From: DATLZM01 sp035559315
GTDB taxonomy: Bacteria; Actinomycetota; UBA4738; HRBIN12
Assembly (NCBI GenBank): GCA_035559315.1
Contig: DATMBJ010000192.1
Coordinates: forward strand, 1 to 6,107
DNA length: 6,107 bases
Reading direction: 5' to 3'
In this document: positions 1 through 5,942 of the stretch, piece after piece
How the letters are laid out: each line of letters begins with the position of its first letter
How positions within the stretch are numbered: the stretch's first letter is position 1
Position numbers and translations under genes: made by a program
The notes under the pieces: generated by a model
What the model was told of the DNA's origin: nothing
Database searches by the model: none
What the model saw: the letters and a program-made list of their open reading frames with translations, nothing else

Positions 1-1
1 C

Positions 2-775
2 GGTCGCCGGGAGCTGTGGCGGGAGGGCGGCGCCGGGTGGCGGCGGGTGGCCGAGCTGCCCGGCCCCCCCGGGAACTGCCTGCTCGCCGACGCCCAGGGC
101 GTCTGGGTCGGGACCGCCGAGGCCCATCTGGTCCGGGTCACCGGCCGAGGCGCGCAGCCCGTCGGCTCGTTCGAGGCGGTCCCCGGCCGGGGCGACTGGT
201 ACACGCCGTGGGGCGGGCCGCCCGACGTGCGCTCGCTCGCCGCCGCGCCCGACGGGGTGCTGTACGCCAACGTGCACGTGGGCGGGATCCCGCGCTCGTC
301 CGACGGCGGGGGGACCTGGGTACCGACCATCGAGATCGACGCCGACGTCCACCAGGTGCTGGCGTCGCCCCTCCCCACCGGGAGGGTGCTCGCGGCCACC
401 GCGCGGGGGCTGGCGGCGAGCGAGGACGGGGGAGCGAGCTGGCGGTTCGAGGCGGAGGGGCTCCACGCGGTCTACTGCCGCGCGGTGGCGGTCGTCGGGG
501 GGACCGTCCTCCTCACCGTCTCCCGGGGGCCCCGCGGCGGGGAGGCCGCCCTCTACCGACGGCCCCTCGACGGCGGCCCGTTCGAGCGATGCCACGAGGG
601 CCTCCCGGGGTGGTTCGCAGGGAACCTCGACACCCACCGGCTCCACGCGGCGGGGGGCCTGGCGGCCCTCGGGACCCCCGACGGCCGGGTGCTGATCTCG
701 GAGGACGAGGGCGCGAGCTGGCGGGAGCTCGCCGCCGGTCTCCCTCCCGTCCGGTGGGTGGCCGTGGATGCCTGA
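2..775 (+). CDS. BNR/Asp-box beta-propeller protein (5' end outside window)
   Basis: The C-terminal 257 residues are visible. The frame is open to the left edge, and residues before the first in-window GTG (position 47) read like propeller sequence (LWREGGAGWRRVAELPG), so I treat the gene as 5'-partial rather than starting at 47. Three Asp-box motifs (S-x-D-x-G-x-[ST]-W) are clear: SSDGGGTW at 296-319, SEDGGASW at 419-442 and SEDEGASW at 698-721. In sialidases, Vps10-type receptors and photosystem-assembly-like propellers, such motifs mark the turn between strands of a blade. The sialidase catalytic Arg triad cannot be assigned, so I do not call it a glycosidase. No membrane segment is visible, and export cannot be judged without the N-terminus. 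The stop overlaps the start of the DUF488 gene by 8 nt, which suggests one operon with coupled translation. The fold is fairly certain; substrate and role are unknown. Confidence 0.8.
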   Translation, partial: GRRELWREGGAGWRRVAELPGPPGNCLLADAQGVWVGTAEAHLVRVTGRGAQPVGSFEAVPGRGDWYTPWGGPPDVRSLAAAPDGVLYANVHVGGIPRSSDGGGTWVPTIEIDADVHQVLASPLPTGRVLAATARGLAASEDGGASWRFEAEGLHAVYCRAVAVVGGTVLLTVSRGPRGGEAALYRRPLDGGPFERCHEGLPGWFAGNLDTHRLHAAGGLAALGTPDGRVLISEDEGASWRELAAGLPPVRWVAVDA

Positions 776-1454
776 TCCGGCGGCGGGCCGGGCACGTCCT
801 TCCCCGGGGGCCGGATCCGGCCCCGGTCGGTCGCCGGGCACCTCCGTCGTGGTCTGGGCCGTGGGGCACGGCACGCGCACGCTCGAGGAGCTCGTGGGGC
901 TCCTCCGCTGGGCGGGGATCCGCCGGCTCTGGGACGTCCGCACCGCGCCCGGCTCCCGCCGCCACCCCTGGTTCGCGCGCGCGCCCCTGGCCGCCGCGCT
1001 GGAGCGGGCCGGGATCTCGTACGCCTGGCGGGGGGAGGAGCTCGGGGGGTTCCGCCGCCCCCGCCCCGGCTCGCGCCACCTCGCCCTCGAGCGCCGGGCG
1101 TTCCAGGGCTACGCGGACCACATGGACACCCCGGTCTTCCGCCGGGCGCTCACCGAGCTCATCGAGGAGGCGCGCGCGGAACCGACGGCGGTCATGTGCG
1201 CGGAGACCCTGTGGTGGCGCTGCCACCGCCGGATGATCTCGGACGCCCTCACCGCGGCGGGGTGCGAGGTGCGCCACCTCGTGCGGGAGGGCGAGGTGGA
1301 GCGCCACCGGATGCACCCCGCGGCCCGGCTCGACGAGAACGGCCGCCTCGTCTACGACGTCGGGGCCCAGCCCGCGCTCCCCGCCGAGGCGGCCCGCGCC
1401 GGACCGTCGGTGCGCCGCGGGGGGAGCGCCCGACGCGACCGCCCCCGCGCCTAG
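768..1454 (+). CDS. DUF488 family protein
   Basis: A protein of 228 residues with the full set of DUF488 (PF04343) signatures. These are a first strand with VGHGTRTLEEL (residues 32-42), DVRTAPGSRRHPWF (56-69), ELGGFR (91-96), GYADHM (114-119), and the hallmark MCAETLWWRCHRRMISD (143-159) with Cys144, Cys152 and His153, then EVRHL near 167-171. The clustered Cys/Trp/His residues look like an active or ligand site, but the family has no established biochemical function and I assign none. The conserved fold begins near residue 27. The first 26 or so residues are Pro/Gly/Arg-rich and may be untranslated; a GTG at 849 (residue 28) is an alternative start. Neither start has a strong Shine-Dalgarno site, and coupling to the upstream gene through the 8-nt overlap favours ATG 768. 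The tail from about residue 204 is low-complexity Arg/Ala. The TAG stop lies in a CTAG shared with the converging isocitrate dehydrogenase gene. Probably cytoplasmic. Confidence 0.88.
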   Translation: MPDPAAGRARPSPGAGSGPGRSPGTSVVVWAVGHGTRTLEELVGLLRWAGIRRLWDVRTAPGSRRHPWFARAPLAAALERAGISYAWRGEELGGFRRPRPGSRHLALERRAFQGYADHMDTPVFRRALTELIEEARAEPTAVMCAETLWWRCHRRMISDALTAAGCEVRHLVREGEVERHRMHPAARLDENGRLVYDVGAQPALPAEAARAGPSVRRGGSARRDRPRA

Positions 1455-2890
1455 TTCTCGCCCTGGTCCTTCGTGAAGCCCTGCTCCCCGTCGAAGGTCT
1501 GGAGCTTCTCGACGTGCATCCACGCGTACCGGCTCCCGATCCGCCGGAGCAGCTCCAGGACGTCCTCGTCGGTCACCGCTCGGTCGGCGGCGGGCACGAA
1601 CCGGCACCGCCAGTGGTCGGCGACGTCGGTGATCGCCCCCGTCGGGGGGTACACCATCGTCCCGCGGTTCCCGATCATCTTGAGCGAGAACGCCGAGCCG
1701 GCCGTGACCTCCTCCAGATCCTTGCCGAGCTCGTCGGCGGGGACCGCCGCTTCCACGAACACGTCGACGCCCGCCACCGCACGGGAGGAGGGCTTGACGA
1801 AGTCGATGTCCGGCGCGACCCGAGGCAACCGGATCGGTCGGTACTCGCGCACCTGCCAGGTCGCGGAGCGCTTGCCGAGGTTGGAGATGATCGCGTCGGT
1901 GTACTCCGTGGTCGGGGTGCCCTTGTCGTACCCCATGATGTCGCCGGTCCGCACGCCGGACTCGAGGGTCACGAGGACCGCGTGCTCCACGTCGGCCGCG
2001 ACGTCGAACATCCCGAGGTAGCGGAGCATCATCACCGCCGACAGGATCAGCGCGGTCGGGTTGATCACGTTCTTCCCCGCGTACTTCGGGGCCGAGCCGT
2101 GGACGGCCTCGAAGATCGCGACGTCGTTCCCGAAGTTCCCCGAGGGGGCGAACCCCAGCCCGCCGACGAGGGCCGAGGACTCGTCGGAGAGGATGTCCCC
2201 GTTCATGTTGGTCGTGACGATCACGTCGAACTGCTCGGGCCGCTTCACGAGCTGGTGCGCGCAGTTGTCGACGATCAGGTGCCAGGCCTCGATGTCCGGG
2301 TACTCCGGCGCCACCGCCTCGAAGGTCCGTTTCAGCATCCCCTCGGTGAGCTTCATGATGTTGGCCTTGGTCGCGCAGGTGACGCTCTTGCGCCCCTCGG
2401 CCCGGGCCAGCTCGAAGGCGAACCGCACGATCTTCTCGCAGCCCTTCCGGGAGACGAGCTTCAGCGCCTCGGCGACCCCGGGGGTCTGCATGTACTCGAT
2501 CCCCGCGTAGAGGTCCTCGACGTTCTCCCGGACCACCACGAGGTCGATCCCGCGGCCCGAGTAGGGGGTGGTGACCCCCGGCAGCTCCCGCACCGGCCGG
2601 ACGTTCGCGTAGGTCTCGAACAGCTTCCGGAGGGTGACGTTGGCGCTCTTCTCCCCGTACCCGACCGGCGTCTCGAGGGGCCCCTTGAGCACCACCCTCG
2701 TGCGGGAGATCGACTCGATCGTCTCCGGGGGTACCCCCGAAGGCAGGCCCTTGCGGAAGACCTCCGCGCCCGCCTCGCACTCCTCCCAGTCGATGGGCGC
2801 GCCCGCGGCCTCGAGGATCCGGCGGGCCGACCCGACCACCTCGGGGCCGATCCCGTCGCCCGGGATCAGCGTGACCTTCCGTCTCTCCAC
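1451..2890 (-). CDS. icd: NADP-dependent isocitrate dehydrogenase, long type with C-terminal extension
   Basis: A 479-residue enzyme predicted to oxidise and decarboxylate isocitrate to 2-oxoglutarate in the TCA cycle, with NADP+ as likely acceptor and a divalent metal. The N-terminus LIPGDGIGPEV (8-18) is typical of the isocitrate/isopropylmalate dehydrogenase family. By comparison with E. coli Icd, the substrate site is Ser82, Asn84 and Arg88 in KSANVTLRK, plus Arg98, Arg121, Tyr128 and Lys177; metal ligands are Asp208, Asp232 and Asp236 (NMNGDILSDE). The cofactor loop is HGSAPKYAGKN (264-274); Lys269-Tyr270 occupy the places of E. coli Lys344-Tyr345, which favour NADP, whereas NAD enzymes usually carry Asp-Ile there. 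The dehydrogenase core ends near residue 345. The last 135 or so residues form an extra domain as in Thermus and Rickettsia enzymes, about 60 residues longer than the usual bacterial form. The start is GTG 2890, preceded by GGAAGGAG with 7-nt spacing; the frame stays open to 3238, but upstream residues show no family similarity. Isopropylmalate and homoisocitrate dehydrogenase are less likely given SANVTLR and KY. Confidence 0.93.
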   Translation of the reverse strand: MERRKVTLIPGDGIGPEVVGSARRILEAAGAPIDWEECEAGAEVFRKGLPSGVPPETIESISRTRVVLKGPLETPVGYGEKSANVTLRKLFETYANVRPVRELPGVTTPYSGRGIDLVVVRENVEDLYAGIEYMQTPGVAEALKLVSRKGCEKIVRFAFELARAEGRKSVTCATKANIMKLTEGMLKRTFEAVAPEYPDIEAWHLIVDNCAHQLVKRPEQFDVIVTTNMNGDILSDESSALVGGLGFAPSGNFGNDVAIFEAVHGSAPKYAGKNVINPTALILSAVMMLRYLGMFDVAADVEHAVLVTLESGVRTGDIMGYDKGTPTTEYTDAIISNLGKRSATWQVREYRPIRLPRVAPDIDFVKPSSRAVAGVDVFVEAAVPADELGKDLEEVTAGSAFSLKMIGNRGTMVYPPTGAITDVADHWRCRFVPAADRAVTDEDVLELLRRIGSRYAWMHVEKLQTFDGEQGFTKDQGEN

Positions 2891-2897
2891 CTCGATG

Positions 2898-2905
2898 CTC
2901 CTTCC
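2898..2905 (-). promoter_or_regulatory. Ribosome binding site of isocitrate dehydrogenase
   Basis: GGAAGGAG on the minus strand lies 7 nt before the GTG at 2890. It decides this start over the many upstream in-frame GTG/ATG codons in the open frame that reaches 3238. Confidence 0.85.
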
Positions 2906-2924
2906 GTCCGGCCGCGATCCCCGC

Positions 2925-2936
2925 GGCACCCGTGCC
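2925..2936. repeat. Inverted repeat GGCAC-CC-GTGCC in the isocitrate dehydrogenase leader
   Basis: A perfect 5+5 palindrome with a 2-nt centre. It lies 3-14 nt downstream of a TACGAT box on the minus strand (2944 to 2939), so it would cover the predicted transcription start near 2932. A protein bound here could block initiation. Short GC-rich palindromes arise often by chance in such DNA, so the operator reading is tentative. Confidence 0.35.
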
Positions 2937-2938
2937 CC

Positions 2939-2944
2939 ATCGTA
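2939..2944 (-). promoter_or_regulatory. Candidate -10 box (TACGAT) for isocitrate dehydrogenase
   Basis: TACGAT on the minus strand fits the TANNNT -10 pattern and stands out in very GC-rich surroundings. It would start transcription near 2932 and give a leader of about 40 nt before GTG 2890. No recognisable TTGACA-like -35 lies 16-18 nt upstream, so the promoter may depend on an activator or an alternative sigma factor, or the match may be fortuitous. Confidence 0.35.
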
Positions 2945-2985
2945 GCGACCCGGGCCCCGGGGCCGGACGGGCCCTTCGGCCCTGC

Positions 2986-3002
2986 GGGGAGGGGAGGGGA
3001 GG
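2986..3002. repeat. (GGGGA)3-GG tract
   Basis: Three perfect GGGGA units followed by GG sit in the middle of the divergent intergenic region. Only three runs have three or more guanines, so a canonical four-run G-quadruplex is not available. The tract could be a length-variable simple repeat or a spacer between the two divergent promoters. Confidence 0.6.
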
Positions 3003-3048
3003 CTCCAGGACGTCGTGGTGCTCACGGGATCGGTCCGGGACGCCGGTG

Positions 3049-3054
3049 TACGAT
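3049..3054 (+). promoter_or_regulatory. Candidate -10 box (TACGAT) for the GNAT gene
   Basis: TACGAT is the same hexamer as the candidate -10 on the opposite strand at 2939-2944. It would place the transcription start near 3061 and give a leader of about 56 nt before ATG 3117. The -35 position 17 nt upstream (GGGATC) does not resemble TTGACA. Confidence 0.35.
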
Positions 3055-3083
3055 CGCCGTGTGCGGGGACCCGATGGAGGCCC

Positions 3084-3098
3084 GGGCCTTCCAGGCCC
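3084..3098 (+). other. Hairpin GGGCCT-TCC-AGGCCC in the GNAT leader
   Basis: A perfect 6-bp GC-rich stem with a 3-nt loop ends 6 nt before the GGGGGA Shine-Dalgarno element. An overlapping palindrome GGCCCGGGCC at 3079-3088 offers an alternative pairing. It could tune access of the ribosome; chance is also plausible in this GC-rich sequence. Confidence 0.3.
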
Positions 3099-3104
3099 CT
3101 GGGC

Positions 3105-3110
3105 GGGGGA
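3105..3110 (+). promoter_or_regulatory. Ribosome binding site of the GNAT gene
   Basis: GGGGGA is followed by 6 nt and then ATG at 3117. This supports 3117 over the in-frame GTG at 3015, from which the reading frame continues without GNAT-like residues. Confidence 0.55.
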
Positions 3111-3116
3111 ACGGGC

Positions 3117-3752
3117 ATGAGCGGTGCCCGAGGGAGCTCCGCCGCGGGGATCGAGGTCCACCCCCTCACGTCCGAACGCTGGGACGACCTGGTTCGGCTG
3201 TTCGGCGAGCGCGGTGCCTCCGGCGGCTGCTGGTGCATGTTCTTCCGCCTACCCCGGAAGGCGTTCGACGCCGGGGCTCGCGACGGGGGTCTGGGGAACC
3301 GAGCCGGCCTGCGGGCGCTGGTGGAAGCCGGGGAGGTCCCGGGGCTCCTCGCGTACCTGGAGGGGGAGCCGGTGGGGTGGGTCTCGGTGGCTCCTCGGGA
3401 GGCCTTCGGCCGGGTGCAGCGCTCGGCGTTCAGCAGGGCTTCGCCGGGAGCCCGGGGCGTGTGGGCGATCGTCTGTTTCTTCGTGGACCGGCGCCACCGC
3501 GGGCGCGGGGTGGCGCGCGCGCTCCTCCGGGGTGCGGTCGAGCACGCGCGGCGGGAGGGCGCGCGGGCCCTCGAGGCGTACCCGGTGGACGCGAGCGTCC
3601 GCCGCCCCGCGGCCCCCGAGGCCTACGTCGGGCTGTCCTCGATGTTCGAGGCCGAGGGGTTCCGGGAGGTGGCCCGTCCCTACCCGCACCGGCCGATCCT
3701 CCGGAGGGAGCTCCGGGGTGGTGCCGCCCTCAGGCGGGCTTCGTCACCGTGA
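3117..3752 (+). CDS. GNAT family N-acetyltransferase
   Basis: A 211-residue cytoplasmic protein of the Gcn5-related acetyltransferase superfamily, which transfers acetyl from acetyl-CoA to an amine; the substrate is not predictable. An N-terminal segment with a Cys-rich CWCMFFRLP (38-46) is followed by the strand turn LAYLEGEPVGWVSVAPR (78-94). Motif A, the acetyl-CoA pyrophosphate loop, follows: VCFFVDRRHRGRGVARALL (119-137) carries the [RQ]-x-x-G-x-[GA] signature at Arg126, Gly129 and Gly131. The helix AVEHARREGA and the strand ALEAYPVD (151-158) come next, then the motif-B-like segment GLSSMFEAEGFREVAR (172-187). The conserved fold ends near residue 197; the last residues are Arg/Ala-rich. 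ATG 3117 is chosen for the GGGGGA site 6 nt upstream. The gene diverges from isocitrate dehydrogenase across 226 nt, and its last 23 nt overlap the 3' end of the opposing protease gene. Confidence 0.87.
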   Translation: MSGARGSSAAGIEVHPLTSERWDDLVRLFGERGASGGCWCMFFRLPRKAFDAGARDGGLGNRAGLRALVEAGEVPGLLAYLEGEPVGWVSVAPREAFGRVQRSAFSRASPGARGVWAIVCFFVDRRHRGRGVARALLRGAVEHARREGARALEAYPVDASVRRPAAPEAYVGLSSMFEAEGFREVARPYPHRPILRRELRGGAALRRASSP

Positions 3753-5820
3753 CCGTGGTCCCGTCCGTCCCCGCGTCGACGTCGTGGTTCGCCGAGGCCG
3801 CGTCGGCGTACCCGTCCTTGGAGAGCCCGGAGACCGAGAACGACACCGACGCCGTTCGGTTGGACAGCTTCTTGCTCGTGAGGCTGCACGCGCCGTCCCC
3901 GCTGGTGACGCAGGACGCGGCCGTCCCGTAGCTCCAGATCCCGGACACCGTGACGCCGGAGAGCGCCGAGTGACCCTCGTCGTGGACGACGACGGTGACG
4001 GTCGCGCGCCAGCCCGACTTCACCTTCGCGCCGGCCCCGTCGAGGTCGCCCACGTGCATCGTGGGGGTCGGCGGAGGCGGCGGGGGCGGTGTCCCGGTCC
4101 CGACGGGGCCCGTGGAGAGGTCGATCGAGAACGAGCCGCCCTTCCCGGCGTTGGGATCGCCCGCGTACGGGTAGACGACGATCGTGTAGGTGCCGGCGAC
4201 CGTGGGCATCGCGTGGAGGGTCTCCTGCCGCCCGATCCCGCACTCCGAGCCCGCCGCGCAGGTGCTCGCGGCGATCACCGCTCCCGTCGGGTCCCGGAGC
4301 TCGGCGTCGAGGTCGGGGCTCCATTCGTAGGCGAGGCACCCGAAGACCCAGGGGAACACGCAGACCCGGGCCCCGTCGATGATCAGGGTGGCCGCGATCG
4401 GCGTGGAGAGGTCGGTCAGGGAGAACGGGTAGCTCCACGTGCCGCCGTCCGGGACGCTCCCCGTGACGCGCACGTGCGCGGGGAACGCCGACGCCCCCGA
4501 GGAGCCGGCCGCGGCGGCGACCGCCGCGTACCCGTCCAGCACCCCTGCTCCCCAGTCGACGTCCTTCCCCGCGGGGCCCCGGTCGCGGGCCGTGCCCTCG
4601 ACGGCCGAACGGACCTCGGCCGGGCCCCACGCGGGCCGGAGCGCGAGCATCAGGGCGACGGTCCCCGACACGAACGGCGTGGCCATCGAGGTCCCGCTGT
4701 AGGTGGCGTACCCGGCCGTCGTCCCGGCCTGGGCCGCCGTGATCGACACCCCCGGCGCGGTGACGTCGGGCTTCGTCCGCCCGTCGACCGTGGGCCCGCG
4801 GCTCGAGAAGAACGCGAGGTAGACCCCGTCGGAGTGGTTCGGGGCTCCGACCGGCGCGGAGTACTCCGCGGCCGCCCCGACGGTGAGCGCGCCGGCCGCG
4901 GCCCCCGGGGAGCCGACGGTCGTGAGGTCGTCCCCGGAGTTCCCCGCCGCCACCACCACGACCTTCCCGGCGGCGGCCGCGTTGTTCACGGCCTGCGAGA
5001 GCGAGTCCCGGCCGTCGGAGGCCTGGGCGGTCCCGAGGCTCATCGAGATCACGCGGGTGCTCGGGCGCTCGGCGCACCACTGGACGCCGGCGATCACCTG
5101 GCTGTCGGAGCCGGAGCCCGACGAGTTCAGGACCTTCGCCGCCGCCAGCTCGGCGTCCGGCGCGACCCCTCCGTAGCGGGCGGCGTCCGGCCCGCCGACC
5201 CCGTCGCCCACCGCGATCGAGGCCACGTGGGTGCCGTGACCGTTGTCGTCGTAGGCCGTCGTCCGCCCGTTCACCGCGTCGAAGAAGGGGATCGGCGCCT
5301 TGCCGTCGAGCTGTTCGTGACCGGGGGAGACCCCGGTGTCCACCACGCAGACCTCGACCCCGTCCCCGGTCGTGGCGAACGCCGCCCGTGCGGCCTCGGT
5401 GCCGAAGTCCGCGTCGGCCGCGTCCATCGTGGCCCGGACGCGGAAGTCCTGCTCGATCCGGAAGATCTCGGCCCGGGCCGCGAGGGCCACGATCTGGGCC
5501 TTGGTCATCACCGCGGCGAAGCCGGGGACGATCCGGAACTCCCGCAGGACCCGGAACGGGCCGACCGCCTCCTGGGCCTGGCGAGCCCCTCCCGGCCCGT
5601 CGAAGGTCGCCACCACCCGGAACCGCTCCCCGGGGCCAGCGTCCGCCAGGGCCGCCTCGAGCCCGTCGGACAGGCCGTCCCGGTCGGCGTCGGCGAGCGG
5701 TGGGGCCGGGGGCCGCCGCTCGGACCCCGCGGGCGCGGCCCCCACGGGCGCGGATCCCGGGAGGAGGAGGGCGAGGATGGAACCCACGACGACCAGACGC
5801 CGGACCACCCGAGCACGCAC
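3730..5820 (-). CDS. Secreted S8 family serine peptidase (subtilase) with C-terminal Ig-like domain
   Basis: A 696-residue secreted endopeptidase of the subtilisin family. A Sec-type signal peptide (basic RARVVRR, then LVVVGSILALLL, likely cleavage near Ala28) is followed by a Ca-binding-like loop DADRDGLSDGLE (44-55). An Inhibitor_I9-like propeptide (about 66-130) would act as chaperone and inhibitor. The catalytic domain (about 150-440) has Asp161 in VCVVDTG, His195 in DDNGHGTHVAS, oxyanion Asn294 in VVVAAGNSGDD and Ser378 in SGTSMATPFVSG, so it should be active. Cys158 and Cys249 could pair. A beta-rich domain resembling PPC modules (446-570), with four Cys, comes next. A TPPPPPPPTPT linker (577-587) leads to a C-terminal Ig-like domain (588-696, MHVGDLDG onward, with a further Cys pair). 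The start is GTG 5820, directly after AAGGAGG with 5-nt spacing; an in-frame GTG at 5850 lacks such a site. No LPXTG or other anchor is seen, so the enzyme is probably released. Substrate unknown; nutrient scavenging is an inference. Confidence 0.95.
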   Translation of the reverse strand: MRARVVRRLVVVGSILALLLPGSAPVGAAPAGSERRPPAPPLADADRDGLSDGLEAALADAGPGERFRVVATFDGPGGARQAQEAVGPFRVLREFRIVPGFAAVMTKAQIVALAARAEIFRIEQDFRVRATMDAADADFGTEAARAAFATTGDGVEVCVVDTGVSPGHEQLDGKAPIPFFDAVNGRTTAYDDNGHGTHVASIAVGDGVGGPDAARYGGVAPDAELAAAKVLNSSGSGSDSQVIAGVQWCAERPSTRVISMSLGTAQASDGRDSLSQAVNNAAAAGKVVVVAAGNSGDDLTTVGSPGAAAGALTVGAAAEYSAPVGAPNHSDGVYLAFFSSRGPTVDGRTKPDVTAPGVSITAAQAGTTAGYATYSGTSMATPFVSGTVALMLALRPAWGPAEVRSAVEGTARDRGPAGKDVDWGAGVLDGYAAVAAAAGSSGASAFPAHVRVTGSVPDGGTWSYPFSLTDLSTPIAATLIIDGARVCVFPWVFGCLAYEWSPDLDAELRDPTGAVIAASTCAAGSECGIGRQETLHAMPTVAGTYTIVVYPYAGDPNAGKGGSFSIDLSTGPVGTGTPPPPPPPTPTMHVGDLDGAGAKVKSGWRATVTVVVHDEGHSALSGVTVSGIWSYGTAASCVTSGDGACSLTSKKLSNRTASVSFSVSGLSKDGYADAASANHDVDAGTDGTTVTVTKPA

Positions 5821-5825
5821 GACCG

Positions 5826-5832
5826 CCTCCTT
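5826..5832 (-). promoter_or_regulatory. Ribosome binding site of the S8 protease
   Basis: AAGGAGG on the minus strand lies 5 nt before GTG 5820. It is close to a perfect Shine-Dalgarno sequence and sets the start ten codons inside the longest open frame, leaving a signal peptide with a short basic n-region. Confidence 0.88.
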
Positions 5833-5840
5833 CGTCCGGG

Positions 5841-5861
5841 GGCCGGCCACGGGCCCCGGCC
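5841..5861 (-). other. Hairpin in the protease leader
   Basis: GGCCGG at 5841-5846 pairs with CCGGCC at 5856-5861 across a 9-nt loop. An alternative register pairs GGGGCC at 5839-5844 with GGCCCC at 5852-5857. Both fall inside the leader predicted from the TTGACA promoter and end 6-8 nt upstream of the Shine-Dalgarno site, so a role in translation is possible. Chance is also plausible in this composition. Confidence 0.3.
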
Positions 5862-5880
5862 GCCTCAGCCGCTTGCTCCG

Positions 5881-5909
5881 ACGATGGGCCCCCGCCAGGC
5901 CCGTGTCAA
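5881..5909 (-). promoter_or_regulatory. Candidate sigma-70-type promoter of the S8 protease
   Basis: On the minus strand a perfect -35 TTGACA (5909 to 5904) is followed after 17 nt by CATCGT (5886 to 5881), a weak -10 that matches the consensus at A2, T3 and T6. Transcription would start near 5874, giving a leader of about 54 nt. The perfect -35 in such GC-rich DNA and the correct spacing make this the best promoter candidate in the window. Confidence 0.55.
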
Positions 5910-5942
5910 TCGGGAGAAGGTCGTATCCGGTCGCGGCTCACC

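Noticed and set aside
2..775. A sialidase enzyme
   Set aside because: Asp-box motifs are present, but the catalytic Arg triad and Tyr/Glu pair of sialidases cannot be placed, and many non-enzymatic propellers carry Asp-boxes.
16..1236. A 406-codon open frame overlapping the propeller and DUF488 genes
   Set aside because: Low-complexity Arg/Ala/Gly translation, out of frame with two genes that have recognisable motifs.
1451..2890. 3-isopropylmalate, tartrate or homoisocitrate dehydrogenase
   Set aside because: The substrate loop SANVTLRK, the KY cofactor pair and the C-terminal extension fit NADP-isocitrate dehydrogenase better.
2986..3002. Canonical G-quadruplex
   Set aside because: Only three runs of three or more guanines occur; the fourth is GG, so the standard four-run pattern is not met.
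2932..3120. A 62-codon open frame in the divergent intergenic region
   Set aside because: No Shine-Dalgarno site and no recognisable sequence; it crosses the candidate promoter and the start of the GNAT gene in another frame.
513..3161. An 882-codon open frame on the minus strand over four genes
   Set aside because: Same composition artefact; it is out of frame with isocitrate dehydrogenase and antisense to the DUF488 and propeller genes.
1196..3931. A 911-codon open frame on the plus strand spanning isocitrate dehydrogenase and the GNAT gene
   Set aside because: Antisense or out-of-frame shadow. Stops are rare at this GC content; the translation is Arg/Gly/Pro/His-rich with no recognisable motifs, while other frames carry clear enzyme families.
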